From Parvibaculaceae bacterium (lineage in GTDB: Bacteria > Pseudomonadota > Alphaproteobacteria > Parvibaculales > Parvibaculaceae), in assembly GCA_019636015.1 (NCBI GenBank), contig JAHBYJ010000001.1:1922001-1986000 (forward strand): a DNA stretch of 64,000 nucleotides, in the 5' to 3' direction. The translations under genes and the position numbers were made by a program. Position 1 is the first letter of the stretch. Each line of letters begins with the position of its first letter. The notes under the pieces were generated by a model. That model saw nothing but the letters and a program-made list of their open reading frames with translations. It had not been told where the DNA came from and did no database searches. Positions 1 to 8,791 of the stretch are shown here, piece by piece.

Positions 1-301
1 AACTCTTGCCCGAATTCTATGGAGCCGGATCGATCCCCAGAGGGGAAAACGGCTGGTTCCGGTTTTACCTTTTGCCGCTCTGATTTGGCAAGCGCGGTAA
101 ACGCGATCCTGAAATCGCGGATTGTGCCGTTATTAACCATTCTACCCATTGAAACTTCGTAAATTTTGGACGTGATAACCATTTTTGAAGTAATCTGGCG
201 GAAATACTGATTTGGGCTGCTTCGAATACGGCGGCTCACCGCAATTGCGGGCGGTATTTTCGGCAAGGGGTCGCGTGGGGTGCCCTCGAGCGGCGGGTAA
301 T
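1..301. other. Intergenic region upstream of the amidase gene
   Basis: I see no credible gene in these bases. In many alphaproteobacteria the gene upstream of this amidase is a divergent rne (RNase E), so part of this stretch could be its 5' leader on the minus strand; that is inference, because the gene lies outside the window. A loose promoter-like pair for the amidase is TTGAAA at 149-154 and TGATAA at 173-178 (18-base spacer). The -10 match is poor. Confidence 0.4.
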
Positions 302-1708
302 ATGAGTTTGGCGGGCATTGGCAGGTTATGGGGACGGTTCGGCGCGCGGCTCGCGATCGCGGGCCTTCTTGCGCTTGCTCCCGCCTTCGCCGCGGAAGCC
401 GGGCAGGTCAACGACCTCAACGACCTTGTGAGGCAGCTCGAAGCCGACCTCCGGGCGGGCGATGCCGCCGCCGAAAACGATTCACTATCGACCGGCGCGC
501 TGGACAGGGGTGCCGTGCCTCTCGCGCCGGGCACGCCGCCGGGCGCCGGCGGCGCTGGTGTGACCTCGATCCGCCTGGGCGACCACGGCGACCAGACCCG
601 CTTCGTCATGGAATTTGCCGGCGAGAACGTCGCGGATTATCGCGTCTTCACGCTGGCCGACCCTTATCGCGTCGTCATCGACATCAAGGGCGTTCCGTTC
701 AACCTTGCGGAGACGCCGGCAACGAAATCAATGGGCGTCGTGACCGGTTACCGTTATGGCCGCTTCGGTGCGGATACCTGGCGCGTCGTCATCGACGCCG
801 GCCAGCCGGTGGAGGTTGCACGCAATTTCGTGCTCGACCCGCAATCGGGCTTCGGCCGCCGCGTCGTGCTCGACCTCGCGCCGACGGATATGGCGACATT
901 CATGCGCACGGCCGGCCTGCCCGACGGCACGCCGGACACGGCTGCCGAAGCCGCGGCCGAACTCGCCGCCGTCGCCGCGGTTCCGATCAGCCCGCCCGCC
1001 CAGCGCGTGGAGCGCCGCCGCATCGTGGTGATCGACGCCGGTCATGGCGGTGTCGATCCGGGCGCGCTTGGCCGCTCCGGCGTCAAGGAAAAGAACGTGA
1101 CGCTCGCCTTTGCCCGCCAGTTCGCCGATGAACTGAGGGCGACGGGGCGCTACGATGTTCACCTGACGCGCGACAACGACATCTTCATTCCGCTGCGCGA
1201 GCGTGTGGCCATTGCCCGCCGCAAGCAGGCGGACCTCTTCATCTCCATCCATGCCGACGCGATCCAGCGCCCCGATGTGCGTGGCCTTTCGGTCTACACG
1301 CTCTCCGAAACGGCCTCCGACGCCGAAGCCGCCGCGCTGGCGCGCAAGGAGAACCAGTCCGACATGATCGCCGGCCTCGACCTTCAGGGCGAAACGCCCG
1401 AAGTGACCGGTATCCTGATCGATCTCGCCCAGCGCGAAACCAAGAACTATTCCTCGCGCTTTGCCCGCTCGCTGGTGGACTATGCCGGCCAGAGCACCAA
1501 GACCCTCGATCCCGCCCACCGTTTCGCGGGCTTCGTGGTGCTGAAGGCGCCGGACGTGCCCTCCGTACTGGTGGAACTCGGCTTCCTCACCAACCATGAA
1601 GACGAGAAGCTGCTGACTTCCTCGACATGGCGGGCCGGCATGGCCAAAACCATGACCCGCGCCGTCGACCGCTATTTCGGCGACCGCATGGCGGAAATGG
1701 CGAACTAG
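302..1708 (+). CDS. amiC: N-acetylmuramoyl-L-alanine amidase (AMIN + Amidase_3)
   Basis: Periplasmic zinc amidase that cuts the amide bond between MurNAc and the stem peptide during septal peptidoglycan splitting. The chosen ATG gives an N-terminal signal peptide (hydrophobic AIAGLLALAPAFAA); an in-frame extension to 212 would bury it. An AMIN domain follows (VTSIRLGDHGDQTRFVMEF and VFTLADPYRVVIDIKG), then a low-complexity Ala/Pro linker and an Amidase_3 domain with the ligand motifs VIDAGHGGVDPGA, KEKNVTLAFA and FISIHADA, and the C-terminal VLVELGFLTNHED. Order and spacing are complete for the family. The following genes (DUF305, PBP1A) make this an envelope-biogenesis segment. The exact symbol (amiA/B/C type) is by analogy. 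Confidence 0.92.
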   Translation: MSLAGIGRLWGRFGARLAIAGLLALAPAFAAEAGQVNDLNDLVRQLEADLRAGDAAAENDSLSTGALDRGAVPLAPGTPPGAGGAGVTSIRLGDHGDQTRFVMEFAGENVADYRVFTLADPYRVVIDIKGVPFNLAETPATKSMGVVTGYRYGRFGADTWRVVIDAGQPVEVARNFVLDPQSGFGRRVVLDLAPTDMATFMRTAGLPDGTPDTAAEAAAELAAVAAVPISPPAQRVERRRIVVIDAGHGGVDPGALGRSGVKEKNVTLAFARQFADELRATGRYDVHLTRDNDIFIPLRERVAIARRKQADLFISIHADAIQRPDVRGLSVYTLSETASDAEAAALARKENQSDMIAGLDLQGETPEVTGILIDLAQRETKNYSSRFARSLVDYAGQSTKTLDPAHRFAGFVVLKAPDVPSVLVELGFLTNHEDEKLLTSSTWRAGMAKTMTRAVDRYFGDRMAEMAN

Positions 1709-1769
1709 GCGGGAACCCGGCCTTTCCTCACCGGTTGTCGTTCACCGGCCCCGGCGGAAAGGAAACGTC

Positions 1770-2264
1770 ATGAGCTATCTCCGCTTCGGCGCAATGATCC
1801 TCGTCTCGGGGATCGTCATGTACGCCGTCATGTATCTCCACACCTATGAACTGGCGCATGTCAGGTTCAGTCAGACGCGCCTCTGGATGACGATCCTCAT
1901 GGTGTCGGCCATGGCGCTCGTCATGCTGGCTTTCATGCGTTCCATGTATCCGAGCGGCAGGGCGAACGCCGCCATATTCGTGGGCGCGGCGCTTGTATTC
2001 GCGGCAGCCCTGTGGTTCCTGCGCAGCCAGCAGACCGTCGATGACGTCGCCTATATGAAGGCCATGGTCCCGCACCATTCGATAGCGGTGCTGACCAGCC
2101 GCCGAGCGCAGATAGAGGACCCGAGGGTGCGCGATCTGGCGGACAGCATCGTGGAAACCCAGCTTTCGGAAATTGCCCTGATGAACCGCTTGATCGCGGA
2201 TCTCGAGCGAAATCCGCCCATGGAGGGTGTCCGCGAAGCGCCACCGGGCGAAACCGCCAGATAG
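1770..2264 (+). CDS. DUF305 family membrane protein
   Basis: 164-residue protein with three hydrophobic segments near residues 5-24, 38-57 and 66-85, followed by a short DUF305 segment that keeps the signature MVPHHSIAVLTSRRAQ and a helical tail. DUF305 proteins are ferritin-like four-helix proteins whose paired histidines have been suggested to bind metal such as copper; here only the first half of a typical DUF305 is present, fused to a membrane anchor. A good ribosome site (GGAAAGGAA) lies just upstream of the ATG. It sits between the amidase and PBP1A with short gaps, but no direct functional link can be read from sequence. Function unknown. Confidence 0.75.
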   Translation: MSYLRFGAMILVSGIVMYAVMYLHTYELAHVRFSQTRLWMTILMVSAMALVMLAFMRSMYPSGRANAAIFVGAALVFAAALWFLRSQQTVDDVAYMKAMVPHHSIAVLTSRRAQIEDPRVRDLADSIVETQLSEIALMNRLIADLERNPPMEGVREAPPGETAR

Positions 2265-2411
2265 GGTCAGCCCGGCAACCCTTTCTTGGTAAATATCCGC
2301 TTTATATATAGGCCACGACGCACGAGTCGTTTTGATGCCTCGCGCGTGCCATAATTGGATATTAGAGGGCAGCGGGGCGGATATGTTGTGCGAGTGGGGG
2401 CAGGGCGCCCG

Positions 2412-5162
2412 ATGCTGAAAGTTCTTTCGATCGTTGCGGCGGTCATTCTGGTGCTGCTGACCGGCGGCCTGCTTGCGGGCGCCTATATGGTCTGGCAGCT
2501 CAATCAGGACCTGCCGGACTACACAAAGCTCGCCAATTACGAGCCGCCGGTGATGACGCGCGTCCATGCGGGCGACGGCGAACTGATCGGCGAGTTCGCC
2601 CGCGAGCGCCGTCTCTATGTGCCGATCAGCGCCATTCCGCCGCGCGTGGTGGAAGCCTTTCTGGCGGCGGAAGACAAGAATTTCTACAGCCATGGCGGTG
2701 TGGACGCGACGGGCATCGTGCGCGCGATGTTCGACAACATCTCCAATGTGATGAACGATCGCCGCCTTGTCGGCGCCTCCACCATCACGCAGCAGGTCGC
2801 CAAGAACTTCCTGCTCTCATCGGATGTGACCTTCGACCGCAAGCTGAAAGAGGCACTGATCGCCTTCCGCCTCGAACAGGCCTTCTCGAAGGACCGCATC
2901 CTCGAGCTCTACCTCAACGAGATCTATCTCGGCATCGGCGCCTACGGCGTCGCCGCCGCCGCGCTCAACTATTTCGGCAAGTCGCTCGACGAACTGACGG
3001 TGGCGGAAGCCGCCTATCTTGCGACGCTGCCCAAGGCGCCGAACAACTATCATCCCTATCGCTTCCGCGAGCGCGCCATTGCCCGGCGCAACTGGGTTAT
3101 CGCCCGCATGGCGGAAGAGGGCTTCATCTCGCAATTCGAGGCCGCCGAAGCGCGCGCTTCCGATCTCGACGTCTCGATCCGCACGCGCGGCGTGCAGATG
3201 CGCGACGCCAACTATTTCGTCGAGCAGGTGCGCCGCGAGCTTCTCACCATGTATGGCGAGGAAAAGCTCTATGGCGGCGGCCTGTCGGTACGCACGACCA
3301 TCGACACGCGGCTTCAGGAAATCGTCGCGAGCGAGCTGCGCGCGGGCCTCATCGCCTATGACCGGCGCTATGGCTGGCGCGGGCCGGTGCGCAAGCTCGA
3401 AGAGGGCGAGAACTGGCAGGAGGCGCTTGCCGCCATGCCCGTGCCGTCCGACATGGAGCCTTGGACGCTCGCCACCGTTCTCGATGTTCGCGGCGAGGAC
3501 ATTGAAGTCGGCCTCCGCCCGCTCCGCCAGCCGGACGGCGGTTTCTCGAAAGAGATCGTGAAGGCGAAAGTACCGTTCGCCGCCATGCGCTGGGCGCGGA
3601 AAAACGTGAACGATCTCTATCTCGGCCCGGAAATCTCGCGCCCGTCGGAAGTCGTTTCGGTGGGCGACGTGATCTGGGTCTCGCCCGTTTTCGGCGACGA
3701 GAAGAAGAACCCCACGCATTACGCGCTGGAACAGATGCCAGCGGTGAACGGTGCCGCCATGGCGCTCGATCCGCATACCGGCCGCGTTCTCGCCATGCAG
3801 GGCGGCTTGAGCTTCGGCATGTCGGAGTTCAACCGCGCGGTGCAGGCGCTGCGCCAGCCGGGCTCTTCCTTCAAGCCTTTCGTCTATGCCGCCGCGCTCG
3901 ACAAGGGCTTCACGCCGTCCTCGCTGGTGCTCGATGCGCCTTTCGTGCTCGACCAGGGCCCGGGCCTCGGCCTCTGGAAGCCGGAAAACTACGAGCGCCG
4001 CTTCTACGGTCCCTCGACGCTGCGCTTCGGTCTCGAGCATTCGCGCAATCTGATGACGGTGCGCCTCGCGCAATATGTCGGCCCGGAAAACGTCTCCGCC
4101 TATGCGCGACGCTATGGCGTTGCCGACAACATGCCGGCCGTGCTTTCCATGTCGCTCGGCGCGGGCGAGACCACGCTCATGCGCATGGTCGGGGCCTATG
4201 CCGTCTTCGACAATGGCGGCAAGCGGGTAACGCCGACGCTGATCGACCGCGTGCAGGACCGCTTCGGCCGCACCGTCTATCGTAATGACGAGCGTCCCTG
4301 CAGCACCTGCACGCAGGACTGGGAAGAAGCCGTGACCGCTGCCGCGCGCCGCAACCCGCAAAATCCCGAGCCGGTCATGCCGCCGGAATTGCCCGACAAT
4401 CGCGAACAGGTGTCGAGCCCGCAAACCGCCTATCAGGTGACCTCGATGCTCGAAGGCGCGGTGCTGCGCGGCACGGGCGGCGCGGCGCGCAAGGTGGGCG
4501 TACCGCTCGCCGGCAAGACCGGCACCACGAATGACGGCAAGGATGCCTGGTTCATCGGCTATTCGCCCAATCTCGTGGTCGGCGTTTTCATCGGCTTCGA
4601 CGAGCCGCGCCCCCTCGGCCGCGCCGAGACGGGCGGCCGCGCCGCCGCGCCGATCTTTGCGAACATCATGCAGCGCGCGATCGGCGGCAAACCGGCGATC
4701 CCCTTCCGCATGCCGCCGGGCCTCTCGCTCGTGAAGGTCAATCTGAAGACGGGCAAGCTCGCCGATGGCGAGGGCTCGGGCGTGATTCTCGAAGCCTTCA
4801 AGCAGGGCACGGAGCCGCAGCTCGATTCATCGGCGCCGGGCGTCAGCCTTTTCGGCAATGTACCGGTCGTGAACGAGGACACATATGACGAGCAGGGCGC
4901 CTTCGATGGAGGCGTGCTCGACGGCAGCGGCGACGTGCCGCCCGGCATGGCGGGCCCGGCCAACGACAATCAGCAGCCGGACGGCCTGCGCGGTCCGGAC
5001 GGCGAGACGCTGCCCTTCGGCGTGGCGATTCCGGAAGGCGGCGTGCCGACCGACCGCATTCCCGGCGCGCAGGAGGAAGAACCGGCGCGCCCCGGCGGCG
5101 GCTATGCCTCCGGCGGCGGGCAGGGCGGCGATGTCGGCTCCGGCACGGGCGGGCTCTACTGA
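2412..5162 (+). CDS. mrcA: Penicillin-binding protein 1A (bifunctional transglycosylase/transpeptidase)
   Basis: Class A PBP that polymerises lipid II and cross-links peptidoglycan at the inner membrane. From the chosen ATG (916 residues) the protein opens with a membrane anchor (MLKVLSIVAAVILVLLTGG). The GT51 domain follows with EDKNFYSHGGVD and GASTITQQVAKNFLLS, then an OB-like insert, then the transpeptidase domain with SxxK (PGSSFKPF), SxN (SRN in EHSRNLMTV) and KTG (AGKTGTTNDGKDAWF). The C-terminal tail is Gly/Pro-rich and probably disordered. Earlier in-frame non-ATG starts lie upstream (to 2355), but the ATG gives the canonical cytosolic stub. The stop overlaps the likely start of the next gene. 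Confidence 0.95.
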   Translation: MLKVLSIVAAVILVLLTGGLLAGAYMVWQLNQDLPDYTKLANYEPPVMTRVHAGDGELIGEFARERRLYVPISAIPPRVVEAFLAAEDKNFYSHGGVDATGIVRAMFDNISNVMNDRRLVGASTITQQVAKNFLLSSDVTFDRKLKEALIAFRLEQAFSKDRILELYLNEIYLGIGAYGVAAAALNYFGKSLDELTVAEAAYLATLPKAPNNYHPYRFRERAIARRNWVIARMAEEGFISQFEAAEARASDLDVSIRTRGVQMRDANYFVEQVRRELLTMYGEEKLYGGGLSVRTTIDTRLQEIVASELRAGLIAYDRRYGWRGPVRKLEEGENWQEALAAMPVPSDMEPWTLATVLDVRGEDIEVGLRPLRQPDGGFSKEIVKAKVPFAAMRWARKNVNDLYLGPEISRPSEVVSVGDVIWVSPVFGDEKKNPTHYALEQMPAVNGAAMALDPHTGRVLAMQGGLSFGMSEFNRAVQALRQPGSSFKPFVYAAALDKGFTPSSLVLDAPFVLDQGPGLGLWKPENYERRFYGPSTLRFGLEHSRNLMTVRLAQYVGPENVSAYARRYGVADNMPAVLSMSLGAGETTLMRMVGAYAVFDNGGKRVTPTLIDRVQDRFGRTVYRNDERPCSTCTQDWEEAVTAAARRNPQNPEPVMPPELPDNREQVSSPQTAYQVTSMLEGAVLRGTGGAARKVGVPLAGKTGTTNDGKDAWFIGYSPNLVVGVFIGFDEPRPLGRAETGGRAAAPIFANIMQRAIGGKPAIPFRMPPGLSLVKVNLKTGKLADGEGSGVILEAFKQGTEPQLDSSAPGVSLFGNVPVVNEDTYDEQGAFDGGVLDGSGDVPPGMAGPANDNQQPDGLRGPDGETLPFGVAIPEGGVPTDRIPGAQEEEPARPGGGYASGGGQGGDVGSGTGGLY

Positions 5163-6352
5163 CATACGATGCGATCATTCTCGGCGCAGGCGGGGCGGGG
5201 CTCTTCTGCGCCATGACGGCAGGGCGGCGCGGCCGCCGCGTGCTCGTCATCGACCACGCGAAAAAGCCCGCAGAGAAAATCCGCATCTCCGGCGGCGGGC
5301 GCTGCAACTTCACCAATATCCACACGAGCCCGAAGAACTTCCTCTCCGATAATCCGCGCTTCTGCATCTCGGCGCTTGCGGGCTTCAAGCCGGCGGATTT
5401 CATCGCGCTGGTGGAGGCGCATGGCATCGCCTGGCACGAAAAGACGCTCGGCCAGCTTTTCTGCGACGGCTCCTCGCAGCAGATCATCGACATGCTGCTT
5501 GCCGAATGCGGCAAGGCAGGCGTCACCATCTCGCTCGAGACGGAGATAAGGAGCGTCGCGAAAGGCGGGGCGGGCTTCACTGTCGAAACATCGAAGGGGC
5601 GCTTCGCCGCGCCCGCGCTTGTCGTGGCGACGGGCGGCAAGTCGATCCCGAAAATGGGCGCGACGGGCCTCGCCTATGACCTCGCTCGGCAATTCGGCCT
5701 CCGCCTCGTGCCGCCGCGCCCCGCGCTCGTGCCCTTCACCTTCGGGCCGGAGCTGCGCGAGGCGCTGGACGGGCTCTCCGGCGTCTCGGTCGATGCCGTC
5801 GTCTCGCATGGCAAGACGCGCTTTGCCGAGGCGCTTCTCTTCACCCATCGGGGGCTTTCGGGCCCCGCCATTCTGCAGATCTCGTCGTACTGGCGCGAGG
5901 GCGACGAGATCACGATCGACATGGCGCCGGGCCGCGATGTGCTCGCCGAATTGAAAGAGGCGCGCAAGACGACGCCGAAACAGGAAATCGCAACCGCGCT
6001 CGCGCGCATCCTCCCGAAAAGCCTCGCCGAGAATGTCGCCCGCCGCTCAGGCGTGGAAGGCCGCCTTGCGGACCTGTCGGACAGGAAACTCGAAGCCGTC
6101 GCCGCGCTCGTCAACCGCTGGCGCGTGAAACCGTCGGGCACCGAAGGCTACCGCACGGCGGAAGTCACCGCCGGCGGCGTCGACACGCGCGACCTCTCCT
6201 CGCAAACCATGGAAGCCCGAAACGTCCCCGGCCTCTACTTCATCGGCGAAGCCGTGGACGTCACCGGCCACCTCGGCGGCTTCAACTTCCAATGGGCCTG
6301 GGCATCGGGATTTGCGGCGGCATCAGCCCTCCGGAGCGGCAACGCCGCGTAG
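5159..6352 (+). CDS. BaiN/RdsA family (HI0933-like) NAD(P)/FAD-dependent oxidoreductase
   Basis: Flavoprotein of the HI0933/YhiN family; members are annotated as aminoacetone oxidases or bile-acid reductase-like, and the physiological substrate is usually unknown. The dinucleotide-binding motif YDAIILGAGGAGLFCAM is encoded from 5165, upstream of the first in-frame ATG (5213), so the ATG start would cut the Rossmann fold in half. The only start-like codon that restores it is CTG at 5159, overlapping the PBP1A stop (C-TGA) with a GGGCGGG purine stretch about 5 bases upstream; translational coupling is likely. Later motifs are ISGGGRCNFTN, GGLSFPxx-like LVVATGGKSIPKMG, and the C-terminal FIGEAVDVTGHLGGFNFQWAWASG. 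Family assignment is firm; the start codon is inference. Confidence 0.85.
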   Translation: MTYDAIILGAGGAGLFCAMTAGRRGRRVLVIDHAKKPAEKIRISGGGRCNFTNIHTSPKNFLSDNPRFCISALAGFKPADFIALVEAHGIAWHEKTLGQLFCDGSSQQIIDMLLAECGKAGVTISLETEIRSVAKGGAGFTVETSKGRFAAPALVVATGGKSIPKMGATGLAYDLARQFGLRLVPPRPALVPFTFGPELREALDGLSGVSVDAVVSHGKTRFAEALLFTHRGLSGPAILQISSYWREGDEITIDMAPGRDVLAELKEARKTTPKQEIATALARILPKSLAENVARRSGVEGRLADLSDRKLEAVAALVNRWRVKPSGTEGYRTAEVTAGGVDTRDLSSQTMEARNVPGLYFIGEAVDVTGHLGGFNFQWAWASGFAAASALRSGNAA

Positions 6353-6382
6353 GAGGGGGATTGAACACACTACTCCTTATAG

Positions 6383-6509
6383 GTCATTGCCGGGCTTGAC
6401 CCGGCAATCCAGTAGCCGCCGACAGGCGGCGTCGCTCTTCGCAAGAATTTTTCTTCGCTATCGGCTTCGTTCCTCGCCCTGGATGCCCGGATCAAGTCCG
6501 GGCATGACG
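6383..6509. repeat. Palindromic extragenic repeat with two 9-5-9 hairpin arms
   Basis: A nested inverted repeat. The left arm is the hairpin ATTGCCGGG-CTTGA-CCCGGCAAT, the right arm is ATGCCCGGA-TCAAG-TCCGGGCAT, and the two 30-base outer arms (6383-6412 and 6480-6509) are inverted copies of each other at 24 of 30 positions, with differences that keep each arm internally paired. A small GC hairpin (CGCCGACAGGCGGCG) lies between them. This looks like the REP/RPE-type palindromes that are common in alphaproteobacterial intergenic DNA. It sits at the 3' end of an accessory gene. Confidence 0.8.
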
Positions 6510-6555
6510 AGTGAGGTAATGGCAGAACGCACTCGAAGTTGCGAGCCATGCGAAC

Positions 6556-7395
6556 TTACCGGAACGACGCCTTGTAGTTAGCCGCTTCGAGGATAAGTTT
6601 GCTCTCCAATGGCGGCTCGATTTGAAACGCCCTTGGTTCACGCGCGAAGTCGTACAGCCGGAAGATGCGAAAGGCGTCTTGTCTCTCCTCGGAAAACAGC
6701 TTCTCGTTCTTTGAGATGTAGAAGGGGGTCTGCTCGCCGCCTGCCGTTGTTTTCACTTCAAGAAAACGCTCGTCTCCCTGCTCGGTGAAAGACAGAACAT
6801 CGTATCCGGCGCCATCCCCGTCTTCTTGCGCAGTCCATCGAACCTTCCGCGCAAGATCTTCTCGTCCAACTGCCTGAAGGCGAGCGCGTTCAGAATGATA
6901 TACGCGTTCCTCGCCCAGTTTTCCGAGTTGCCGGTTCCTCTCGTCTCGCAGTGCGGGATCGAACTTTCGGACAAGTCTGGCGAGGTGCGGGTTGCTATCT
7001 TCCGGGCGCTCAATTTTCTCGGGTGCTTCCCCGATAAAGATTGTTCCCATTTCCGCGAAGGTTGCTGGCTTCGGAAGAACAACGCCCGATTCAGATGAGC
7101 GACTTTCAAGAAACCTTTCGACACCTTTCAGGAGTGCCTGCTGAAAGTTCTGCATCGGCTTGTAGCCAAGAATCCAAGGCTCGCCGAGTGTCATCAGCAC
7201 GGCGCTGATGTTCTGGTGTTTAAACTCGATGGAACCCTTGGAGCGGCCAGTTAGCTCCTGCAGCGCCGCGTTACGATGTGACTTCACATAAGATTCCCTA
7301 CGAAGCTCCATGTCGCGCATGGCAAAATAGTCAGCCACGATCAGGTCTATCTCCTGATCGTTCCAGTCCTCGCCTGTCCGGTCGTTTGAACTCAT
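6556..7395 (-). CDS. DUF3883 domain protein, PD-(D/E)XK nuclease-like
   Basis: 279 residues. The N-terminal half has a conserved-looking block (residues about 46-95: GRSKGSIEFKHQNIS, then GYKPMQNFQQALL) that resembles the head domain joined to nuclease modules in predicted restriction endonucleases. The C-terminal half is a DUF3883 segment: GKLGEERV (157-164), GYDVLSF with D199, and ERFLEVKTT with E213 and K215, matching a D...ExK restriction-endonuclease core, then FYISKNE. This suggests a nuclease or a nuclease-like binding module acting on DNA. Codon use is less GC-biased than neighbours, the gene opposes the local plus-strand direction, and a palindromic repeat borders its 3' end. Function in defence is inference. 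Confidence 0.75.
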   Translation of the reverse strand: MSSNDRTGEDWNDQEIDLIVADYFAMRDMELRRESYVKSHRNAALQELTGRSKGSIEFKHQNISAVLMTLGEPWILGYKPMQNFQQALLKGVERFLESRSSESGVVLPKPATFAEMGTIFIGEAPEKIERPEDSNPHLARLVRKFDPALRDERNRQLGKLGEERVYHSERARLQAVGREDLARKVRWTAQEDGDGAGYDVLSFTEQGDERFLEVKTTAGGEQTPFYISKNEKLFSEERQDAFRIFRLYDFAREPRAFQIEPPLESKLILEAANYKASFR

Positions 7396-7560
7396 TGCCC
7401 CTCAAACCCTTACAGGCCAGGGTAGGGGCTTAGCGGCAAACCATACAAGAGGTCGGTCCTTCAAAACCGCCCTTTCCCTTTACACCGCCCCCTCATCCCC
7501 CTATTTTCCGCGCCAGAAACGGGGCCGAATCCGGCCGCAGAGATACGAGAAGAGTTCCCC

Positions 7561-8689
7561 ATGCGCGCCGAGATGCAGACGCTCGCCGATGAAATCAAGC
7601 AGTCGCTCGCACTGCTGAGGAGGCATCTTTGACTGGGATGCTGCCCTCCGCCGCTTCGACGAACTGACGGCGAAAGCCGAAGATCCCGATTTCTGGAACG
7701 ATCCCGAGAAGGCGCAAGGCCTGATGCGCGAGCGCACGCGCCTCGAAGAGGCCATCGGCCGCTACCGGCGCCTCGAAGCCGCGCTCAACGACAATATCGA
7801 ACTGATCGAGATGGGTGAGGCCGAGGGCGATGCGGATATCGTCTCCGAGGCGGAAGCCGCGCTCCGCGCCGCGCGCAACGAGGCGGCGGAGGCCGAGGTC
7901 GAGACCCTGCTCTCCGGCGAGGCCGATCAGAACGACACCTATGTCGAAGTCCATGCGGGCGCCGGCGGCACCGAAAGCCAGGATTGGGCGCAGATGCTGC
8001 TGCGCATGTATACGCGCTGGGCGGAAAAGCGCGGCTACAAGGTTGAGCTCATCGAGCGGCATGATGGCGAAGAGGCGGGCATCAAGTCCGCCACCATCGT
8101 CGTGAAGGGCCACAATGCCTATGGCTGGCTGAAGACGGAGTCGGGCGTGCACCGGCTCGTCCGTATCTCGCCCTATGACAGCGCCGCGCGCCGCCATACG
8201 AGCTTCTCGTCGGTCTGGGTCTATCCGGTGGTCGACGATCGCATCGAGATCGAGATCAACGAAAGCGACTGCCGCGTCGATACCTATCGCGCGTCCGGCG
8301 CCGGCGGCCAGCACATCAACAAGACCGACAGCGCGGTGCGCATCACGCATATCCCGACCGGCATCGTCGTCGCCTGCCAGAACGAGCGCTCGCAGCACAA
8401 GAACCGCGCCGCCGCCTGGGACATGCTGCGCGCCCGCCTCTATGAGCGCGAGCTGCAGAAGCGCGAGGAAGCCGCCGCCGCGCAGGAAGCCGGCAAGACC
8501 GATATCGGCTGGGGCCACCAGATCCGCTCTTACGTGCTGCAGCCCTATCAGATGGTGAAGGACCTGCGCACCGGCGTCGAAAGCCCGGACCCGGCCAAGG
8601 TGCTGGACGGCGACCTCGACGCCTTCATGGCCGCCGCGCTTGCCGCCCGAGTGCATGGCGGCGCCGAGGCGGTCGAGGATATCGATTAG
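7561..8689 (+). CDS. prfB: Peptide chain release factor 2, programmed +1 frameshift
   Basis: Class I release factor that terminates at UGA and UAA. Translation starts at the ATG at 7561, runs 23 codons (ending ALLRRHL), reaches an in-frame TGA at 7630-7632, and continues in the +1 frame from GAC at 7631, giving a product of 375 residues. The joined junction reads [17 protein letters not shown], as in other alphaproteobacterial RF2. The peptidyl-tRNA hydrolysis motif [16 protein letters not shown] is present. The codon-recognition tripeptide is SPY ([16 protein letters not shown]) instead of the E. coli SPF. A terminator hairpin follows the gene. Confidence 0.96.
7618..7633 (+). promoter_or_regulatory. 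RF2 autoregulatory +1 frameshift site
   Basis: An internal Shine-Dalgarno-like AGGAGG (7618-7623) lies three bases before CTT-TGA-C (7627-7633). This is the known prfB arrangement: the weak UGAC stop context and the slippery CTT codon promote +1 slippage when RF2 is scarce, so RF2 controls its own synthesis. Confidence 0.95.
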
Positions 8690-8718
8690 GCACAGCTGCC
8701 CCGAAAGCGGACAAACGA

Positions 8719-8746
8719 AAAGGCCGGAGATTTCTCTCCGGCCTTT
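8719..8746. terminator. Bidirectional terminator between prfB and bactofilin
   Basis: A perfect 12-bp stem AAAGGCCGGAGA / TCTCCGGCCTTT with a TTTC loop, flanked by A and T runs. It lies between two convergent genes and can serve both. Confidence 0.85.
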
Positions 8747-8791
8747 CGCATGTCAGGTACTGCCCAATGAGACACTACTGACGAAGAGTGC

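Noticed and set aside
2817..4424. A 535-codon open frame on the minus strand
   Set aside because: Antisense to PBP1A.
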